Assembly: GCF_000003815.2 (NCBI RefSeq)
Contig: NC_049979.1
Location: forward strand, 31,612,512-31,676,511
DNA length: 64,000 nucleotides
Origin: Branchiostoma floridae
Taxonomy: Eukaryota > Chordata > Leptocardii > Amphioxiformes > Branchiostomatidae
Reading direction: 5' to 3'
Shown here: positions 43,815 to 54,551 of the stretch, one piece after another
Layout of the letters: every line of letters begins with the position of its first letter
Position numbering within the stretch: the first letter of the stretch is position 1
The notes under the pieces: model-generated
Databases searched by the model: none
The model's input: only the letters and a program-made list of their open reading frames with translations
Told to the model about the DNA's origin: nothing
Made by a program: the position numbers and the translations under genes

Positions 43815-46290
43815 CCTCAAGAGGTGTGTTGCATCCTCCTTGATCAATTTGAATCAATCCCAACTTCACATTCAGGATAATCTATTCCAATTGATTCAAA
43901 TTGGCCATTGAAGACCAAGGTTGTACTACATGTATATAAAATCACCCAATGAATTCGGCTAATGCAAACCAATGAATTCGGCTAATGTAATCTACCAGCC
44001 CTCAGTCTGGTCCCAACCACCATGGTGTTCACATCAGTGGAGGCAGGCTTATAAGTTATACAGATTAGCAAGTATTGGAGTTATTCTTCAAAACAGTTTT
44101 AGAAATGCATATAAGCCAGTAGTCTTGACCAGATAAGGATTTGAAGTATGACTACACACAATTCAGAGTAGCTTCATAAGTCAGCCTCCAAAATCATACA
44201 GCAATAGCTCATGGTCTGACTCAGATACACAGAAGAACACAATGTCGCTTAAAGCATGACCCAATTGTAAGTTTGGCGACAAAGTATTGCGTCATGGACA
44301 TTCTCCTGTGCAGGGCATCCAGTAGGAAACCATGAGTGCTGACAAATATGTCACTCCCTTTTGGGGTCCATAACCATGATGTAGATCTCCATTGGTGAAA
44401 TCATATGATTGTTCTGCTACTTTAATGCGAATCGATTATTTTGCAGAGTGGGAACACAGTACAAAAAGTATTCATCAGCATAAAGTGTATCATAAGATAC
44501 TAAAACACCCAGAGATAAGACCATTTTTTTTCAAACGAGTTTGCTCAGTGTAAGGCCATCGACCACTGAACTATGCTCACTGTAGGCTGTGTAGCAGCAT
44601 CTCTTCTCCCTAAGTTAGAAACAGTGTCGAGCTACTTCGACTCACTGACTCAATAGGCGAAGCAGAGGTTACGAGTTGCTTGTGAAATTCCCTTCCCCAT
44701 TCTAACCAGAATGGTTTGATCCACTCCCACCTGGAGTTATGTGTTTTGACTAATTTGCTTCAGATGTTGAGATAATACATGTGTATAATCGTTCTTGGTT
44801 TAGGGTGGGTACAGAAAATTAAGGTACAGGTATGGTTCAGGTCTAGAGGATCAGGTACAGGTCTGCACCTATCTGTGAAAACTAATGAATGGGCGACTCA
44901 AAACAGTGGTCCATTTTTGCAACAAATTAAAAGATTGTATTTGGACGTTCATATGCATTTAAAAAAATTCTGTATGTCAACAACACTAACTGCCTCTGTT
45001 TTAGACCAAGTTTGACTGTAGAAGCTCGGTAAAAATGACTATCAACTCTCTACTTCACTGTCGTTCTTTTCTTGGATCTGTAAGCCCCAAAACACGTGAA
45101 CGTCTGCCGATATAATCTGTTCATTTCGAATCGGTCCAACATCCAGTCCACTAATTTTTCAGGTCTGTTTTTTCTTAATCGATCGGTCCAACATCCGGAC
45201 CACTGATTTTTTCAGGTCTGTTTTTTTTGGACCGGTCTAACAAGCAAAAAACGTTTTTTGTACCCATAACCCCTTTTCTTGGTGAGTGAAAAGTTGAAGG
45301 TACCAATTGAAATTTTTTCTTATGGTGTTGTGCTGTTAGATCATAATGTTATTATGGTTTCTTGCAAATTCTTGCCCGACAGCTAATTGCAATTATTATT
45401 ATTTGATTTACAATAATAGGTGAAGAACAATATAGCCATTGTGTCACCTCTATAGTCTGAAAATCTCAACTCTAAATTCTTTCTGGAGAACACATCGTTG
45501 TTTCAAAGGTCTAAATTCGATCCCAGGGTCGGCTGGAAAGGTTCAAGTAAAAAGGGAATCCTGTGTTTGAGGAGGTGCCTAGAGCACGTTAAAAGCCTTA
45601 TTACTCAGATTGGGTATCTACTGGCTGCAATAATACACCAAGGTGAATGAATGAGACAGTGAAAGACAAAGGATCCCACTTTTTCTGTATTAACTGTACA
45701 TGGATTCCTTGGCAGAAAGTAGTTTTTCACTTGAGACCCAATTGCTATATATGGGGCACAGGGGCGTGGAGTGTTGCCCTATGATTTGGCATTTTTGGTA
45801 CGAAGATTGTCTAGGTGGTAACATAACGTCAGTAATTAGTAATACTACCAACATTCAAAGCCGCCCCCCACCCCACACTTCGCCCCCCTCCCCATACAGT
45901 ACCATTAGCAGTTCAGTTCTGTGCGCAGTTGTTAAACAAGAAACCTCCAGATTCTATCAACAACGTCCGCTACTACAAAATGTATGGCGAATTATGTCAC
46001 GGTCGCTGGGAAATGATGTAAGGTTACACAGCGGTAAAGGTTTAACGTTATACGTTTACCGATCGAACCGACCCTGGACCCGTCTCAAAGCTGCGATCAT
46101 CTGCCGACGGCCGACTAGGGTTTGAAGAAAAGGCATATCTGCACTGTTTGCTAAACCTTAGCCTTTGACAGTGCCAAGACATGTAGAAACAATACACCCA
46201 ACTCACTTTCTGGTTATATTCTTGTCCAAAATAACGTAAAACTACACTTTTCCTTGCATATTCCTAGGGTGTACGGCAATTTTGGGCCAC
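43815..46290. other. Non-coding; small tandem duplication
   Basis: 45130-45240 holds two copies of a unit of about 60 bp (ATCGGTCCAACATCC...TTTCAGGTCTGTTTTTT). A 141-codon frame at 45700-46125 lacks homology signs and uses low-complexity Pro/Ser stretches. Nothing else recognised. Confidence 0.4.
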
Positions 46291-46299
46291 TGGTCGTCC

Positions 46300-46580
46300 A
46301 GGTCAACACAGAGCGAGGTGACCCATGAACCCAAGAATGACCCAATATACTTGGTTACCCATCGCAAAACACAACACATGGAGTCTGACACACTCATCTC
46401 TCTGAGCCACTTGTAAGTGGTTACCGGTCTCTCTCAGGAGCCAGGAGACGTCTCATAGCTCACTTATAAGTGCATCACGGTGACCACCGTTAACCACTTG
46501 TAAGTGAAAACGGTACTTGTATGGGGTGGACAGGGATACTACATGAGCTTCCAAGTGACCTCCCAGTGACCTCTGACCTG
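46300..46580. promoter_or_regulatory. Cluster of nuclear-receptor half-sites and CACTTRTAAGTG palindromes
   Basis: TGACCT occurs at 46556-46561, 46567-46572 and 46574-46579, giving a DR5 and a DR1 back to back. TGACCC/TGAACC at 46319-46331 forms another DR1. Three 12-bp palindromes CACTTRTAAGTG lie at 46408, 46461 and 46495. DR5 is the classic retinoic-acid receptor site and DR1 suits RXR/HNF4-type receptors; CCACTT/AAGTGG resembles NK2 homeodomain cores. No gene is visible near enough to assign a target, and this may be a repeat. Confidence 0.35.
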
Positions 46581-46629
46581 ACCGGAGGGACCATGTCATG
46601 TAGCGGGTGATCCGGATTCATCATTTGCT

Positions 46630-47420
46630 TGAGACCTAATGGACCTTAGCCATCTGGCGCAGTCCCAGTTAGATCCTCGGATCAGTCCAGCTTGCTTACG
46701 CAGAAAGCCGACATCCTTGCACGTTGGGCAGAGCACATCAGCAGTGTCCTGAACAGAGCCATGGCCTGACTGACAAAGAGACTTTGGCAAGACCACGGCA
46801 TGCGCCTCTCCACCAAGATTGCTGTGTACAAAGCTGTGGTGCTGAGTGCACTGTTCTACTGCTGTGAGACTTGGACAACTTACCGCTGGTAAGTCAAGCT
46901 ACTGGAGCAGTTCCACCAACGATGCCTGCGGAAAATCTGCGGCATCAAGTGGCAGGACAGGGTATCCAACCTGCAGGTCCTGAAGAAGTGTGGGCTCCCC
47001 AGCATTGAGTGCTTGATTGTCAAGTGCCAGCTAAGGTGGACAGGACATGTTGTCCGCATTAAATACAGCAGAATCCCTAAGATGCTACTGTATGGTCAAC
47101 TGAAGCAAGGGCACCGCAATCAGGGTAGACCATTTAAAAGATACCGGGACACATTGAAAGCAAACCTTAAGAGCTGTAATATAAACATTAACTTTTGGGA
47201 AGAATCTGCACAGGATAGAACAGACTGGAAGAGACAGTGTAAGTCAGGAATCATGGCTTTTAAATCGAAAAGAGCTGCTGCCATACATGAGAAGAAGGGG
47301 AGGAGGAAACAGGGATCTGTGCCTGTCAGCTCGAGCTCCTTCATCTGCAGCACCTGCGGCCGCCCCTGTGCCTCCAGAATCGGACTCCATTCCCACACGA
47401 GGAGACACCTGGACAAGTGA
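46630..47420 (+). pseudogene. RTE-like LINE with RT palm deleted, C-terminal zinc finger kept
   Basis: ADILARWAEHISSVLNR (46708-46760, the linker before RT) is followed almost at once by the post-palm region LTKRLWQDHGMRLSTKIAVY, LFYCCETWTTY, then the ORF 47013-47420: VKCQLRWTGHVVRIKYSRIP, LLYGQLKQGHRNQGRPFKRY and a final CSTCGRPCASRIGLHSHTRRH zinc finger. Order and motifs match RTE/BovB-like ORF C-termini. About 300 residues containing the catalytic palm are missing, so it is inactive. Confidence 0.8.
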
Positions 47421-49762
47421 CTGGTTAGGCTGCCTGCCTACTAATCTGTCGACAGCCGACACTAGAATCCATCAACCATTGATTATACAAATTAAATCCC
47501 AATTTATATAATTTTAAATACCAAATTGGATCAATCATTACTTAAGCTATCAGCATACTGGAAATCCTCTCATCCTTCCTGATTTATTATATTTCAGCCA
47601 TACCGTGAAATATATTGTATTCGTAATGTTTCTTTCTTTCTTTCTTTCTCCTGTCAAATCTTCAAATCGAATCAACTTTTAAACCGATTGACTTGAAATT
47701 TGGCACAAATGTAGAGTAAGCCAATACCCTAAGGTGTTTTTTTTCATTTTTTTCATATCTGCCTTTAAATGATTTTATTGAGGTTTTTGTCAATTTTTAT
47801 GTATATTTTGGGCTCCTTTACCCTGTTATTACAATGACATGAAATTTGGTACAGAGGTGCCCTGACCATATGCCCACCCAGATTTAATAACAGTTTTGGC
47901 ATACGGTACCACAAAATGCTTACTTTTGCGATTTTTGGCCATTTTTTGACAGAAAATCACATTTTTGCCTCCTGTACCCTCGTTTTACAACTGAATGACC
48001 TGAAATTTGGTAAAAAAAAGTGCCCTTCAATTATGTGCACATGAATTCAATAACAGCTTTTCCATACAGTACAACATAATACTTTATATTGCGATTTTAT
48101 GGCCATTTTTTGACAAAAATTGGACATGTTTGCCTCCTGTTCCCTCGTTTTACAACGAAATGACCCGAAATGTGGTAAAGGGGTGCTCTAGATATTTATC
48201 CAAATATTTAATGACCCATGTAAAATTTTTGACATGGGACACTTTAAAATGATATATTTGGGAATTTTTTGGGTCATTTTCCAATGGCCAAAGGGGTCAA
48301 TGACCTCAAGGCCTATTGTTGCATGAGGGAGATGGCTGAAATATGCTGTATTTGCTCTCAAGCAAATGTCGGCCTTTCTAGTTCTCTTTTAAAGTCTAAA
48401 ACTAAAGAGGCTTCTGCAGTTTAAAAAAAAGACGTAAGGGGATCAATCATACACTCTTACTCTCTTTCTCAGTTACATATGTCACAAGTTTAAAAGTCCT
48501 AGCATGGAATATAGTAGATTTATGAACTTTCCTTATAAATTATGCAGATTAGGCGTGTATAATTGTTTTCTCATTATGTAGGTCTTCACTTAGGCTACCT
48601 ACATATCAAATATCTATAGACATTTTTTTTAGCTACATAGTTGACAAGTTTAAAGGTCCCACATCATGGAATGCAGTGGATTAATGATTTATGCATCGAT
48701 TATGTAAATTAGATGTTGATTTTCATAATAAGTATCTCATTTTTAAAGTTTTCACTTAGGTTAACTACATACCAAAAATCACGACGATCCTTCAACACGT
48801 TCATATTTTCGAATTTATTATGCAAATGATGACCTCATTTGGATAATTAATGTCTATTGACCTTTCTCTCTTTCTCAGCTTCATAATTGAAATTTTCAGT
48901 CATATCTGAAAATGCAGTGGATTAGCAAACTTTCTTCATTAATTATGCAAATTAGCTGTTGATTTGCATAATTTGTTTCTCATTTAGTAGGTCTTCACTT
49001 TGGCTATCTACATACCAAAAAGCATGATAATCCGTCAGTTTTTTTCTCATTAATTATGCGAACAATGTTGTATTTTGCGCAATTGATATCTATCGACATT
49101 TTTGTCCTTCCCAGCTATATATGTGACAAGTTTGAAAGTCTTACTAGTATCATGGAAAGCAGTGGATTTATAAACTTTCTTTATCAATTATGCAAATTAG
49201 CTGTTGATTTACATAATTGGTATCCCATTATGTAAGTCATCACTCTTTATATCTACCTACCAAAATTATGACGATCCTTCCACACGTTCTCGAATTCTCG
49301 TCCAAAGTTTGAAAGGAAGCTGGCGCCTGCAGTTCCAAGAAAGCCGCTAGGGGGGCCAAAATCACAGCATTCACTCTCTGCCCCGAGGGCTATCTACCAA
49401 TTAAAAAATCACAAGCATGTCCAGAACACGAAATATTAAAAATTGAGTTTCCGCTGCAGTACCTTAGCAAGCCGCAAGGAGCCCAGTACCGAAAGTGACC
49501 TTCGTTTTTTCCGACCCCTACCCACCTACCAAATATAATCAGGATCCATCCAAGGCTTCTCGAGTTATACTGATAACAGACAGACAGACAGACGTATAAG
49601 CCTAAAACATAACCTTCCTGGAACACCAACGTCCGAGTTCCGTAAATTCGGAGGTCTCCAAACATATACACATTGAGTTACCAGGTCACTCAGTTTCTCT
49701 TGAAAAAGTTAAAATCCTGGACTCAGAGCCGGAGTTTTTTGCAAGAGCACGGGGGACAATCT
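47421..49762. repeat. A+T-rich tandem and dispersed repeats
   Basis: A CTTT run at 47629-47648; three units of about 160 bp at 47830-48190 (GACNTGAAATTTGGTA marker); four to five units of about 230 bp at 48420-49300 (AATTATGCAAATTAGCTGTTGATTT and AGGTCTTCACTTAGGCTACCTACATACC). The block ends with (ACAG)n at 49577-49592 and AACATAACCTTCC..GGAGGT, a 3'-end style seen in many invertebrate SINE-like repeats. No gene. Confidence 0.6.
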
Positions 49763-49835
49763 ACGTCATAGGTTGCAAAGACGTTTTCGACCGTCCGGAG
49801 GGACAATTTCGATGGTCGCGGAGATTGATTCGACG

Positions 49836-49935
49836 GTTGCAAAGGCAAATTCGACAGTTACACAGAAAAATTCGACGGTTACACAGAAAAATTCGACGGT
49901 TACACAGAAAAATTCGACGGTTACACAGACAAATT
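49836..49935 (+). repeat. 21-bp subterminal repeats (left, four units)
   Basis: Units of TTACACAGAAAAATTCGACGG with a 21-bp period; looser copies of the core AAATTCGACGGT flank the array at about 49807-49835 and 49936-49960. Translated frames over the array are repeat by-products. Confidence 0.9.
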
Positions 49936-50420
49936 CGGTTTGCGGAGACAAATTCGACGGTCGGGGAGAAAACTCCGGTACTGAAGGGCCGTCCAGTGAG
50001 CGTTTTTGGTACCAGAGGCGAGGTAGGTCGTCCACAATTTCTTCTTCTAACGTCATCTAAGGGAGGTTTTGTGTGAACTAGCCTAGACTATCAGGTGACA
50101 GAGTATCTCTGGATCATCGGAAGCCAAAAGTTATCATCTTTTCATGTAATTGAGTCGAGATAGAGGGAGCGCCGTTGTTGAATGCCGACATCCAATAGCA
50201 AAGTAACCGATGTCAACAGTTGACAAATACCGTATTTTGAGCGATTAAAATTAACATCGTCGACGAAATCCATATCGTCTAGCCACCGGGAGGTTCTTAT
50301 CCACGAAATGAGACTATGGAAGCATTGTTACTACCCACATAGGGCGAAAATCAGAAGAGATAATAAGTTTTAGCGCTACCCCCCTCCCCCATTTGTCGAC
50401 ACGTACCACGTGTGGGAAAT

Positions 50421-50441
50421 TTATATTTTTTTATATACTCA
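50421..50441 (+). promoter_or_regulatory. TATA-like element in the left TIR
   Basis: TTATATTTTTTTATATACTC, also present in inverse in the right TIR (about 59275-59295). It would place a promoter facing inward upstream of each internal gene. Inferred from position only. Confidence 0.3.
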
Positions 50442-50801
50442 GGCGACAGTACGATATTCGTACTATGAGTGCATCTGCCCTGTCACCATTGCTATGGCTT
50501 TCTTGAAGGACTAACCGAATAGTCCATGCTTTAAAACTTCAAGGTGGATTGTTGTATCACTTGACCGCCCCCCTCCCACATTTTCCCTCCAGATGATGTT
50601 ACAAAGTTTAGTAGCAAGACCACACATGGTTAGCATCTTTGTAATATTGTAATGCTGTGTACTATTTCCTTGTATAACGTTAATGGTTTTATGTAAATCA
50701 GGTAATAAGGTATGATGTTTATAAGTTATGTTTTAAATGTTTAGCTTTTGGTGTATTTCCAGACAAAGACTGACCTTTTTTTTTTAATTCACATTTCAGC
50801 C

Positions 50802-51674
50802 ATGGAGTTTGACGGCTAGAACAGGCTTGTGCCCGTACAAGCTGAAGATGGAGAGCAGCAGCCTGTTCCAGCCGTCAACTCAAGTACCAAAGATGGTCAG
50901 GACACTACCCCAGAGTCATCTTCCTCATCATCTCAGTCCTCTACTGTCGAGCAAGAAGGAGCTGACGTTACCACGCAAAAACAGTTACTATGCAACCTCT
51001 GCAGCACTGGAAAGAACTATGCAACTTTCAGTTCCCTGGCAGAGCACAAGCGAAGAATCCACGGTTTAGGGAAGGCTCCAGCTTTCCATTGCACCATCTG
51101 TGACAAGAACTTTGTGTATGGCAGAGACTTTCATGACCATCTGGCCAGTCACAACAAGGAGAAGAAGCATGTGTGCACTGTCTGTGGCAACAGGTACGCA
51201 AGAAGGTCCAGTCTCCTACAGCACAGGAGACTGCATGACCCAGATGGACACAAATGCCACACATGTGAGAACTTCTTCCCAACAGGCGCCAGACTGAAAG
51301 AACACCAGGTTGTCCACACTGGAGAAACTCAGCATGTGTGTGATGTATGCCAGAAGAAGTTTAAGTATAAAAGGGGCTTGATCACTCACATGAGACACTT
51401 GCATCCACAAGGGGATGAAACACCAGCAAAGTGCACAGTTTGTTCGAAAGAGTTTAAGTGTGAACAGTACCTGAAGAGACACATGTTGGCACATTCCGAA
51501 GTAAGGCCGTTCTTGTGCGACACCTGTGGGAAGGCATTCAAGTCTAAAGATGTCTTAAAGAAACATACTAAGACCCATACCCAACCCCAACCGGCAAAGT
51601 ATGTGTGTGAGAAATGTGGCCATAGGTTTGATCAGGAGGATGAGCTAAAAGCTCATACACCTATCCACACTTAG
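50802..51674 (+). CDS. Transposon-borne C2H2 zinc-finger protein (eight fingers)
   Basis: An acceptor-like CACATTTCAG precedes ATG at 50802, but the frame meets TAG at 50817 (codon 6). The open part runs 50820-51674. It encodes a Ser/Gln-rich acidic leader of about 50 residues, then eight consecutive C2H2 fingers (for example CTICDKNFVYGRDFHDHLASH, CDTCGKAFKSKDVLKKHTKTH) to the C-terminus. No other in-frame ATG lies ahead of the fingers. Either a second splice site (CTAG at 50816-50819) supplies the start from an upstream exon, or this copy is dead. Nuclear DNA binding is expected; binding the TIR repeats is my inference. Confidence 0.75.
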
Positions 51675-53391
51675 AACAGTCTAGTTTTACTTTTAGCTCA
51701 TAAGTTGTTTGTTTTCATGTTGTTCTAACATTTCAACAGCTATTCACATGTGGAGCTATGAGAATGTTGACTTTGCACTTATCTTGTAATATTACCTATA
51801 ATGACTTTATTCAATTTGGTGTATATAACTGGTTATAGGGATATTCATGTTGAAAAGTTTATCACTTTTTGGCAGCTCCACATGGAAAGATTTCAAAACG
51901 TATACAACACTATGTGACATGTTAAATCAAAGATTAAACCTACTGCCAATGATGGAAAATTCAGGTCATTGAATAGCATGGAGAATCCAATATTCATACA
52001 GTTGAACACTGACTTTATTCTGGAACATCAAACATATAACTTCATGCCCACTAAAAGAAAAATGGAAAAAGGCTTTCACTGTTAGTACAGTTATCGTATC
52101 ATTCTGCAGTTTAAATTATCCAAACATTCATATCACATATTACCATTGTCATCATGCTATGATATAAATACATGTGACGAGTGCATTACAATTATGCAAA
52201 ATAGTGGGCATTTCTTGTTGCTTTCAAAGTATATAGGGTTGTTAGACATGTAACTTCTGTTGAAGTTAGCATTTATTGTTCTTTAAGAAATTAAAGCAAC
52301 AGTGGTTTGTTTTTACATATGTAAGGTTTACCATTAGTATATACATTGCGACAAATAGGGAAACAGACCCTATGCTATAGGTGTCCACTGTACATGTACA
52401 GTATACCACTAAATCTTCAAATGCAGTGGATTTGTAATCAACCGTACTCTGAATAACAGTACTGGTGGAGTTTAACCAAACCTACTCAGGAAAACACAGA
52501 AAAAGGCTTTCAATGTCAGTACACTATGATTTCTGCAGTTTAAATTATCCTCACATTCATATCACATACTAATCGATGCTATGAGAAATACTGCCTTACC
52601 ATTACAATGCTGTAAAAGAGGGGGCGTTGTCATTTGTTGCTGTTTTCAAAGTATATATTAGGGTTGTTGGACATGTAACTTGTGTATGAGCTGGTATTTC
52701 TTGTTCTCCAAAGCAACAGTGGTTAATGTTTTTACATATATAAGGTTTACCATTTGTATTTACAATGTGACAATTATAAGGAAACAGACCTAAAGTTGTC
52801 ACTGCACATGACATTGTAGAGTATACCACTAAATCTTCAAATGCAGTGGATTTGTATTTTGCAATCAACCCTACTCAGGAAAACAATTGAGTTTAACAAA
52901 ACCTACTCAGGAAAACACAGAATTTGTAACCAAACAGAATAAATTTTGTGATCAATAACATTGTCTTGTATTGTTCTATTAAATTCCTGAGGGAATGTCA
53001 GATGATCAGCACAAGAAAAGGTAGTAAGACTGGTCTATTCCTTAGTTGGTAATGAGTGTACATGTAATTGGTATCTAAACACAGAATCCTTCCTCATAAC
53101 ATAGCCTTGTAACCAAATAAAATGCAAATCATTTAAGATAACGAAGGGGCTTAAGAAATATATCCTTTTGATTTCGTTATTAGGATGATGATACATTTCT
53201 AAGTTACTTACATCACATAAAATTTCAGATTTTCATTCCATTCTACAAAGATTTGAGATATAAGTTCTGAAGTTCCACAGCAAATGAAACTATTCAAACA
53301 TTCCAGTTATACTGCACATTGCTAAGTGATAACACTCAGAGTAAAACACCATAGGAAAAGAAAAACTAAACAGTAGTATGGATATCAGGTC
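51675..53391. other. Transposon interior between the two genes, with a 430-bp tandem duplication
   Basis: About 52063-52500 and 52501-52920 are direct copies (AGGCTTTCA, TGCAGTTTAAATTATCC, ACCACTAAATCTTCAAATGC in the same order), roughly 80% alike by eye. Presumably the convergent 3'UTRs of both genes. The rest shows no motif. Confidence 0.7.
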
Positions 53392-53554
53392 CTAAATTTC
53401 GATTCCAGCTCTTGTTGATGGTAGCATCTTGCTTTCATCAATACGATGATGCTGTCGAACTCCACGTGTTCCTCGGGATGGCTCATTCGGTCCTGAAATC
53501 TGCCCATGCCTTCGATGGCTTTTCCTTGTTCGTGGAGTGTCAAACATGTGATTC
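53392..53554 (-). CDS. Minus-gene terminal exon
   Basis: Acceptor (minus strand) ACTCTGCAG before 53554. Reads NHMFDTPRTRKSHRRHGQIS...GIEI to TAG at 53392-53394. The first base completes an AGG codon with the previous exon, which supports both splice sites. Basic tail with no known domain; it may serve as a nuclear-localisation or DNA-binding segment. Confidence 0.55.
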
Positions 53555-53920
53555 CTGCAGAGTATAGAGTGTAAATGTGATTTTATTAGTTTTGTCAGAA
53601 TTGAGCCAGTTAACAAAAGAAAATTAATGCCACAAACCCATCAAGCCAATCCCGGGACTCAACATTACAATGGCTCTGGACAGGACATACATGTACAGTA
53701 ATGAACAAGCAGATAATAAGGGCCCACACTCCATCCAAGAAAGAACAAGCCAGTGACCCTTTTTAATGGATTGAGGACTGTATAACCTACTTCTATGCAT
53801 GTTATGTACCTGCTATTAATTACAATGGTTCTTAAAACTTTTTATAGTCTATTATGAGTCAGTGGGGACACCTAGGTTCTGGATGTAAGAGGGTTGGTTT
53901 CCTGGGCTGCAAAATCTCAC

Positions 53921-54055
53921 CTTGGTTTGATTTCACGTATGTGTTTCTTGTCTTGAGAAAGGCATGGCTCCATCTCCATGGTGGGGCTGCCATGTTCAGG
54001 ATCAGCAGTCACGACTGGGTACACTGAGGATTTTTTGGTTCTCATGTCCCACTTG
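53921..54055 (-). CDS. Minus-gene penultimate exon
   Basis: 135 bases; acceptor TTTCTGCAG before 54055, donor CCAAG|GTGAGA at 53921. Reads KWDMRTKKSSVYPVVTADPE...HIREIKP. Phase 2 at both ends fits the preceding large exon (donor at 54551) and the terminal exon. Confidence 0.55.
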
Positions 54056-54551
54056 CTGCAGAAACAAATGATTACAACTGCTATATTCATTTTGAATCAT
54101 AATGGATTCTTCATTTTTCCCTAACCCAATTTCTAGCTGTATATAAAGGAGAGATGCAGAAGATATGTTAAAAAAAAACAATTCATGATGTAACTACACC
54201 CTGAATACAATTCTTCTCTTCATGGACAGAAATAAATGATTCAGAATTATTGTATAGCCAGCATTTTATGAAGATTATGTCTGAAACATAACATTTCTAA
54301 GGTGAAACACAAGGATGTGAAAAAAGGGAATTAGAATCACTCCATCTGCATGTAAATTTATACTACATGTAGAAGCTGTTTAATTGCACATCCCATTTGA
54401 CAGCATATTTCATGCAATTGTCCGGGTGGTGCAACAAAGCGAAGTTATCTACCTTGACTGAAGCACTACGGGCTTTTGGGATTCTGTGCAATTAACAGAA
54501 GTGTGCAATAATCTGTCGCACAATTAACTGACTTCTACTGTATATAACTAC

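Larger units (their letters stand above)
49763..50592 (+). repeat. Left long terminal inverted repeat
   Basis: Begins ACGTCATAGGTTGCAAAG and ends ATTTTCCCTCCAG. Matches 59123-59968 in reverse with few differences, mainly one 21-bp unit fewer. Also holds the 15-bp palindrome TGTCAACAGTTGACA near 50212 and A+T-rich TTATATACTC at 50431. The true outer end may lie a little left of 49763, because the right TIR is cut off by a gap. Confidence 0.9.

Noticed and set aside
45700..46125. 141-codon plus-strand ORF
   Set aside because: Low-complexity Pro/Ser segments, no recognisable motif; chance frame in non-coding sequence.
49773..50076. Repetitive peptides (VTQKNST.., RRLHRKI..) as secreted or antifreeze-like proteins
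   Set aside because: They come from the 21-bp subterminal DNA repeats; 21 is a multiple of 3, so all frames stay open.
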